Shown piece after piece: positions 60,423 through 64,000 of a stretch of DNA of 64,000 nt. The position numbers and the translations under genes were made by a program. Each line of letters opens with the position of its first letter. Position 1 is the first letter of the stretch. The DNA is from Kribbella rubisoli (lineage in GTDB: Bacteria > Actinomycetota > Actinomycetes > Propionibacteriales > Kribbellaceae): assembly GCF_004217145.1 (NCBI RefSeq), contig NZ_SHKR01000019.1, positions 1 to 64,000 on the forward strand. The letters run 5' to 3'. A model generated the notes under the pieces. That model was not told the origin of the DNA and did no database searches. It saw only the letters and a list, made by a program, of their open reading frames with translations.

Positions 60423-61773
60423 ACGGCGGTTCGTCTACACGCCGGCGATGGTGGCGCTCACCGCGCTGGTGCTGCTCGTACCGCTCGCGGGTCTGGTGTT
60501 GCTCCTGCGCCAGCCACAGTTGGACCTGCACTGGGAGCATCATCCGACGCACTTCTGGCTGGTACTGCTGACGGCGAGCCTCAGCGCCGGTCTGGCGTAT
60601 CTGACCGGCGCCACGGCACTACGCCGAGGCGACGCGCGCGTGCTGTTCGTGTCGCTGGCATTCCTGTCGGCGGCTGGATTTCTCGGACTGCACGCGCTCG
60701 CGACTCCGAAGGTCCTGCTCGACACGCCGAACGCCGGATTCACGCTCGCAACGCCGGTGGGCGTCGCGCTGGGGTCCGTGTTCGCATTCCTGTCGAGTCT
60801 GACCATCTCGGGCGTCGCCTGGGGCCGTCGTCTCCGCGTCGCCCTGCTGCTCCTGATGGTGTTGTGGGCGGTGGCTTCGGTACTGCGGTTGCCGCCGCTG
60901 CACCAGACGGCGGTTCCGGAGACCGCCGACGGCATCCTGACGGCCCTCGCCATCCCCGCGATCATCCTTTATGCCGTTGCGGCGGTGCGGTATCTGCAGA
61001 CCTGGTGGGCCCGGCCGTCGTTGATGCTGCTGTCGATGGTGTCCGCGTTCGTGCTGCTCGCCGAGGCGATGGTCGCGCTGGTGTTCGCGCGGAACTGGCA
61101 CCTGTCCTGGTGGGAGTGGCACGTGCTGATGCTGTCGGCGTTCGTGCTGGTTGTGGCCGGGGTGCGGATCCAGTGGTACGAGGAGCGGTTCGCCGACCTG
61201 TACCAGGCCGGCACCGTGTCCGGGGAGCGCGAGCTGAGCGTCCTGTTCGCGGACCTGCAGGGCTTCACGACGTTCTCCGAGAAGCACGGTCCGGCCGAGG
61301 TCACCGCGATGCTGAACACGTACTTCGAGGTCGTCGTACCGCAGGTGGTACGACGGCACGGCGGCGATGTCGACCGGATCATCGGGGACGCGTTGATGGT
61401 CACCTTCAACAAGCGGGGCGACCAGCCGGACCACGCACGCCTGGCGGCCGCCGCGGGGCTCGCGCTGCAGGCAGCCGCGGCCGCTGTCCAGGCCACGCAC
61501 CCGAACTGGCCGAAGTTCCGGGTCGGGATCAACAGCGGGATCGCGTCGGTGAGCCTGCTGGGGACCGAGGGCGGGCGGACGCACACCGTGATCGGGGACA
61601 CGGTGAATGTCGCGTCCCGGATCGAAGGCAAGGCTCCCGGCGGGGCGGTCGCGATCGGGCCGGCGACGAAGGCGCTCCTGCCGCAGGCACGCACCGAGTC
61701 ACTCGGACTGCTGAGTCTGAAAGGCAAGGCAGAGCCGGTGGAGGTGTACCAGTTGCTCGCGCTGGGCGAATGA
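60415..61773 (+). CDS. Membrane-anchored class III adenylate/guanylate cyclase
   Basis: 452 residues. Seven hydrophobic helices between about 10 and 250 are followed by a class III cyclase domain (about 270-440). Metal-binding aspartates lie in SVLFADLQGFTTFSE and GDALMVTFN, the dimer-interface motif is VIGDTVNVASRIEGKAPGG. The ATG lies inside the end of the receiver/reductase gene (8-base overlap), so both proteins are made together; redox or oxygen control of cAMP synthesis is a reasonable inference. Confidence 0.92.
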   Translation: MPERRFVYTPAMVALTALVLLVPLAGLVLLLRQPQLDLHWEHHPTHFWLVLLTASLSAGLAYLTGATALRRGDARVLFVSLAFLSAAGFLGLHALATPKVLLDTPNAGFTLATPVGVALGSVFAFLSSLTISGVAWGRRLRVALLLLMVLWAVASVLRLPPLHQTAVPETADGILTALAIPAIILYAVAAVRYLQTWWARPSLMLLSMVSAFVLLAEAMVALVFARNWHLSWWEWHVLMLSAFVLVVAGVRIQWYEERFADLYQAGTVSGERELSVLFADLQGFTTFSEKHGPAEVTAMLNTYFEVVVPQVVRRHGGDVDRIIGDALMVTFNKRGDQPDHARLAAAAGLALQAAAAAVQATHPNWPKFRVGINSGIASVSLLGTEGGRTHTVIGDTVNVASRIEGKAPGGAVAIGPATKALLPQARTESLGLLSLKGKAEPVEVYQLLALGE

Positions 61774-61819
61774 TCACCCGTGCGTTCGAGGCGCGCACCG
61801 GGTGTTCACGCGTTGGACC

Positions 61820-61848
61820 TTGGAACGCACATCTGCCGGTGTGAGAAT
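61820..61848 (+). promoter_or_regulatory. Promoter of the secreted nuclease gene
   Basis: TTGGAA (61820-61825), 17-base spacer, GAGAAT (61843-61848), then 7 bases to ATG at 61856. Leaderless by spacing. Confidence 0.55.
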
Positions 61849-61855
61849 CCGGGCC

Positions 61856-64000
61856 ATGTCTGCCCTGAACCGACCACGGCGCCGCCTGGGCGCCCTCGTG
61901 GTCACGACCAGTCTTCTCGCCTCCGGGTTGGCGGTGGCCATCCTCGCCACGCCCGCCCAGGCCGCTTCGACCGATGTGCTCGTCACCGAGGTGTACGGCG
62001 GTGGCGGCAACAGCGGCGCGCCGTACACGAACGACTTCGTCGAGCTGACCAACAACAGCTCGGCCGCGATCGATGTGAGCGGCTGGTCGGTCCAGTACGC
62101 GTCGGCTGCCGGCAGCACGTGGCAGGTCACCAAGCTGACCGGCAGCATCGACCCGGGAGCGACGTACCTGGTCCAGGAGGGCGGCGGCGCGAACGGCCAG
62201 CCGATGCCCACCCCGAACGTCACCGGCACCATCCCGATGTCCGCGACGGCCGGCAAGGTCGCGCTGGTCACCACGCAGACCGCGCTCGCCTGCGGGGCGA
62301 CCTGCCACGCGGACCCGAGCGTGAAGGACTACGTCGGCTATGGCACCGCGGGAGACTCCGAGACCGCGCCTGCGCCGGGCCTGTCGAACACCACCTCGGC
62401 CGCGCGCAACGACCCGAAGCAGGACACCGACAACAACAGCGCCGACTTCAGCGCGGGCAACCCGTCGCCGGGAACGCTGACCGGTGGACCGGCCGAGCCG
62501 CCCGTGGACGCCAAGATCCACGACATCCAGGGCGCCGCGCACCGCTCGCCGCTCGAGGGCAAGCGGGTCTCCAACGTCACCGGTGTGGTCACCGCGGTGA
62601 GCAGCAACGGTTTCTGGTTCCAGGACCCGCAGCCGGACGACAACCCGGCCACCAGCGAGGGCGTGTTCGTCTTCACCAGCTCCGCGCCGACCGTCTCCGT
62701 CGGTGACGCACTGAACGTCGAGGGCTCGGTCGCCGAGTTCCGCCCCGGCGGCTCCGGCGGTACGACGAACCTGACGACCACCGAGCTGACCAACGCGAAG
62801 ATCACCGTCACCGGCACTGCCGCCGTACCGGCCGCAACGATCGTCGGCCCGGGCGGACGCGTTCCGCCGTCGACCGTGATCGACGACGACTCGGCCGGTG
62901 ACGTCGAGACCACGAGTACGGCGTTCGACCCGGCCAATGACGGGCTGGACTTCTGGGAGTCGCTGGAGGGCATGTGGCTGGGCATCAACCAGCCGCAGGT
63001 CACCGGCCCGACGAGCTCGTTCCGCGAGCTGTCCGTCGTGCCGGCCGGTGCCGAGGTGCGGACGGTCCGCGGCGGGATCCTGCTGCAGAAGACCGACAGC
63101 AACCCGGAGCGGGTGCTGCTGGACGACGTACTGGTGCCGATCCCGGACGCGAAGACCGGTGACAAGCTGGCCGGTGTCGTGACGGGTGTTCTGGACTACT
63201 CGTTCGGCAACTTCAAGTTCCTGCCGACCGTCACGCCGACCGTCATCGACGGCGGCGTCAAGCGTGAGGTCACCAAGAAGTCCTCGATCGCGCAGGTATC
63301 GGTGGCGACGTTCAACGTCGAGAACCTCGACCCCGCCGACGGTCCGGCCAAGTTCGACGGGCTGGCGCAGGCCGTCGTCAAGAACCTCGCCTCGCCGGAC
63401 ATCCTCGGGCTCGAAGAGGTGCAGGACAACGACGGCGCCGTGAACTCCGGGACGGTCGCTGCCGACGTCACGCTGAACACGCTGGCCGCCGCGATCGTGA
63501 AGGCGGGCGGACCGAAGTACGCCTGGCGCGAGATCGACCCGGTCGACGGCGAGGAAGGCGGAGAGCCGGGCGGCAACATCCGGGTCGCGTTCATGTATCG
63601 GACCGACAAGCCGGTCAAGTTCGTCGACCGCGCGGGCGGCGGCTCCACGGTCGCGACGACGATCACCACCGACCGGTTCGGCAAGCCGCACCTGAGCTCG
63701 TCGCCGGGCCGCGTCGACCCGGCCAACCCGGCCTGGGCCGACACCCGGGTCCCGCTGGCCGGCGAGTTCACCTGGCTCGGTCAGTCGCTGTTCGTGGTCG
63801 TCAACCACTTCAGCTCCAAGGGCGGCGACGACCCGCTCTGGGGCCGGTTCCAGCCGCCGGTGCAGTCCAGCGCGCCGAAGCGTCACCAGCAGGCCGAGGC
63901 GGTACGCGGGTTCGTGGACCAGATCTTCGCCAAGGACAAGGGCGCGAACGTCGTCGTGCTCGGTGACCTGAACGACTTCGACTGGTCGCAGACCGCGGAC
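61856..64000 (+). CDS. Secreted ExeM/NucH-like endonuclease with lamin-tail domain (3' end cut off)
   Basis: At least 715 residues; the gene runs off the window. A signal peptide spans about 1-36 (LLASGLAVAILATPAQAA). A lamin-tail domain (VLVTEVYGGGGNSGAPYTND, FVELTNNSSAAIDVSGWSVQ) covers about 40-170. An OB-like region follows (IHDIQGAAHRSPLEGKRVSN). An endonuclease/exonuclease/phosphatase domain starts near 480 (ATFNVENLDPAD, ILGLEEVQDNDG, VVVNHFSSKGGDD, VVVLGDLNDFDWS). It matches large extracellular DNases of the ExeM/NucH type. Confidence 0.92.
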   Translation, partial: MSALNRPRRRLGALVVTTSLLASGLAVAILATPAQAASTDVLVTEVYGGGGNSGAPYTNDFVELTNNSSAAIDVSGWSVQYASAAGSTWQVTKLTGSIDPGATYLVQEGGGANGQPMPTPNVTGTIPMSATAGKVALVTTQTALACGATCHADPSVKDYVGYGTAGDSETAPAPGLSNTTSAARNDPKQDTDNNSADFSAGNPSPGTLTGGPAEPPVDAKIHDIQGAAHRSPLEGKRVSNVTGVVTAVSSNGFWFQDPQPDDNPATSEGVFVFTSSAPTVSVGDALNVEGSVAEFRPGGSGGTTNLTTTELTNAKITVTGTAAVPAATIVGPGGRVPPSTVIDDDSAGDVETTSTAFDPANDGLDFWESLEGMWLGINQPQVTGPTSSFRELSVVPAGAEVRTVRGGILLQKTDSNPERVLLDDVLVPIPDAKTGDKLAGVVTGVLDYSFGNFKFLPTVTPTVIDGGVKREVTKKSSIAQVSVATFNVENLDPADGPAKFDGLAQAVVKNLASPDILGLEEVQDNDGAVNSGTVAADVTLNTLAAAIVKAGGPKYAWREIDPVDGEEGGEPGGNIRVAFMYRTDKPVKFVDRAGGGSTVATTITTDRFGKPHLSSSPGRVDPANPAWADTRVPLAGEFTWLGQSLFVVVNHFSSKGGDDPLWGRFQPPVQSSAPKRHQQAEAVRGFVDQIFAKDKGANVVVLGDLNDFDWSQTAD

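Overview
The window comes from a high-GC actinobacterium. Most genes sit near 65-72% GC. Markers that point this way are paired GAF-ANTAR regulators, an XRE/DUF5753 regulator, a mabA-inhA-like fabG-fabI pair, dodecin, DUF3099, an ECF41 sigma factor and many start codons placed 6-7 bases after a TANNNT box (leaderless transcripts). A Kribbella- or Nocardioides-like member of the Propionibacteriales is my best guess, made from gene style only. No rRNA, tRNA or CRISPR array was seen.

Layout. 1-1447: possible end of an IS21-like element, a hypothetical gene and a structured tandem repeat. 1448-4580: CUT1 sugar ABC importer. 4788-8937: fadB-fadA and a divergent MerR regulator. 8934-10524: molybdopterin oxidoreductase, FAD reductase and zinc-ribbon operon. 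10684-12518: small ORF and two GAF-ANTAR proteins. 12775-15042: acyl-CoA dehydrogenase and an alpha-methylacyl-CoA racemase-like gene, sharing a MerR-type promoter design with fadAB. 15077-17098: ECF41 sigma factor with an SDR and a membrane protein. 17145-21188: lower-GC island with a VirD4/HerA-like ATPase and small unknown genes. 21208-25115: DinB protein, cobQ, MFS transporter. 25209-32555: GNAT, YbaK, LuxR, flavin monooxygenase, XRE, Ohr, quinone reductase/TetR, TSUP. 32665-38565: SPFH/NfeD, ABC ATPase, serB, GNAT. 38608-45188: secreted GH16, then cphB-cphA joined by overlaps to an ECF sigma factor and a membrane protein. 45185-49692: membrane protein, Mur-ligase-only paralogue of CphA, fabI, fabG, dodecin. 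49767-56676: DUF3099, zinc protein, moaA, SURF1, GH15, SDR, CMD protein, LigD-type polymerase. 56987-64000: secreted M4 protease, degenerate receiver fused to a thioredoxin-reductase fold, membrane adenylate cyclase, and a secreted nuclease cut by the window end.

How parts work together. The MerR regulator (8203-8937) probably controls two beta-oxidation operons through nearly identical promoters with 19-bp spacers. Cyanophycin synthesis and breakdown are encoded back to back. Three copies of a ~100-bp intergenic palindrome (34568, 49362, 56756) form a dispersed structured repeat with compensatory changes. The strongest candidate for an undescribed system is the island at 17145-21188.
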